In this document: piece after piece, positions 63,482-64,000 of the stretch
Position numbering within the stretch: the first letter of the stretch is position 1
Layout of the letters: the number at the start of each line of letters is the position of its first letter
Assembly: GCF_030144325.1 (NCBI RefSeq)
Contig: NZ_CP126307.1
Span: forward strand, 372,001-436,000
Length of the DNA: 64,000 nucleotides
Direction of reading: 5' to 3'
Source of the DNA: Bosea vestrisii
Lineage (GTDB): Bacteria; Pseudomonadota; Alphaproteobacteria; Rhizobiales; Beijerinckiaceae
Made by a program: the position numbers and the translations under genes
Notes under the pieces: generated by a model
Told to the model about the DNA's origin: nothing
Database searches by the model: none
The model's input: the letters and a program-made list of their open reading frames with translations, nothing else

Positions 63482-64000
63482 ACGACCCCGACCGCACCGT
63501 CTTCCTGCCGCGCACGGGCCTGGCGCCGGGCGTCCGGCTGAACGGCATCTACGAAATCGAGCGCCTGATCGCGACCGGCGGCATGGGCGAGGTCTATCAG
63601 GGCCGCGCCATCCAGACCGGCGACGCGGTCGCGATCAAGATCGTTCGTTCCGACATGGCGCAAGACGCCAATGTCATCGCCCTGTTCCGTAACGAGGCGT
63701 CGGCGCTGCACAACCTCTATAATGAGGCGATCGTCCGCTATTACGTCTTCACCGTCGACCCGGCGACGCAGGCGACCTATCTCGCCATGGAGTTCGTCGA
63801 CGGCCAGCCGCTGTCAGATCGGCTGAAGCAAGGGCCGTTGCCCTTCGAGGAGGTTGATCTGCTGCGCCGGCGCATCGCGTCCGGCCTGCATGCCGCCCAT
63901 ATGCTCGGCATCACCCATCGCGATATGTCGCCCGACAACATCATCCTGCCCGGCGGCCAGGTCACCCGCGCCAAGATCATCGATTTCGGCATCGCCAAGT
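63478..64000 (+). CDS. Ser/Thr protein kinase (PpkA-like), N-terminal part
   Basis: This is the kinase of the T6SS phosphorylation switch, cut by the window end after 174 residues. Seen in order: glycine loop GGMGEVYQG (about 35-43), the ATP-binding Lys in VAIKIVRS (about 54), the catalytic loop HRDMSPDNI (about 147-155) and DFGIAK at the edge. The catalytic-loop Lys normally two residues after the Asp (HRDxK) is Ser here. The Asp, Asn and DFG remain, so activity is possible but atypical. Domains beyond the catalytic core, such as a forkhead-binding or membrane region, are outside the window. Confidence 0.88.
   Translation, partial: MNDPDRTVFLPRTGLAPGVRLNGIYEIERLIATGGMGEVYQGRAIQTGDAVAIKIVRSDMAQDANVIALFRNEASALHNLYNEAIVRYYVFTVDPATQATYLAMEFVDGQPLSDRLKQGPLPFEEVDLLRRRIASGLHAAHMLGITHRDMSPDNIILPGGQVTRAKIIDFGIAK

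Overview
The window is 64 kb of high-GC chromosomal DNA whose gene content and order fit an alphaproteobacterium of the order Hyphomicrobiales. The trp-moaC-moeA-lexA run, the rpsB-to-lpxB envelope cluster and the Rhizobiales-style palindromic repeats all point that way. A Bosea-like organism is my best guess, but it is an inference because no rRNA or marker alignment is available. No tRNA, rRNA, CRISPR array, insertion sequence or phage gene was seen.

Layout. (1) 1-12.1 kb: the 3' end of a PpiD/SurA-like isomerase gene and trpE. These are followed by accessory genes: a TrpXYW-like ABC transporter, a divergent LysR/MFS pair, an aldo/keto reductase, and a stress module of YCII/DGPF protein, ECF42-type sigma factor, DUF899, SRPBCC and DUF1579 proteins. 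Three promoters in this module share the motif TGTCGG-N17-CGTCCT. (2) 12.2-17.2 kb: trpG-trpD-trpC-moaC-moeA, then lexA with two SOS boxes. (3) 17.2-23.7 kb: comEC, gltX, gltA with a strong terminator, and a Tat-exported TctC/Bug binding protein. (4) 23.7-39.5 kb, minus strand: rpsB, tsf, pyrH, frr, uppS, cdsA, dxr, rseP, bamA, lpxD, fabZ, lpxA, lpxI, lpxB. This covers translation factors, UMP kinase, isoprenoid and phospholipid precursors, outer-membrane assembly and lipid A synthesis. (5) 39.6-53.9 kb: mixed accessory and housekeeping genes. They include a SoxR-box-controlled monooxygenase-like gene, RidA, an ornithine-cyclodeaminase/amino-acid-binding-protein/LysR module, a diguanylate cyclase, a Tat-exported nicotinamidase, an FkbM methyltransferase, dnaE, a 36-residue membrane protein behind a LexA-type promoter, a DMT transporter and a PAS sensor without an output domain. 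(6) 53.9-64 kb: part of a type VI secretion locus. A PAAR protein and an unrecognised partner gene run on the minus strand, divergent from tssK-tssL-tssM-tagF-PP2C phosphatase-Ser/Thr kinase. The kinase runs off the window end.

Sequence quality. Five conserved genes between 13.4 and 31.7 kb (trpD, comEC twice, gltX, lpxB, rseP twice) contain single-base indels, mostly at homopolymers. Each gene's total length modulo 3 agrees with the inferred indels. At least lpxB and rseP are normally essential, so assembly or read errors are more likely than real inactivation.

The observations I rate highest are: the SOS-type promoter driving a tiny single-span membrane protein upstream of dnaE (candidate SidA-like division inhibitor); the triplicated ECF promoter motif; the SoxR operator with the diagnostic 19-bp spacer; and the PAAR-linked gene of unknown function.
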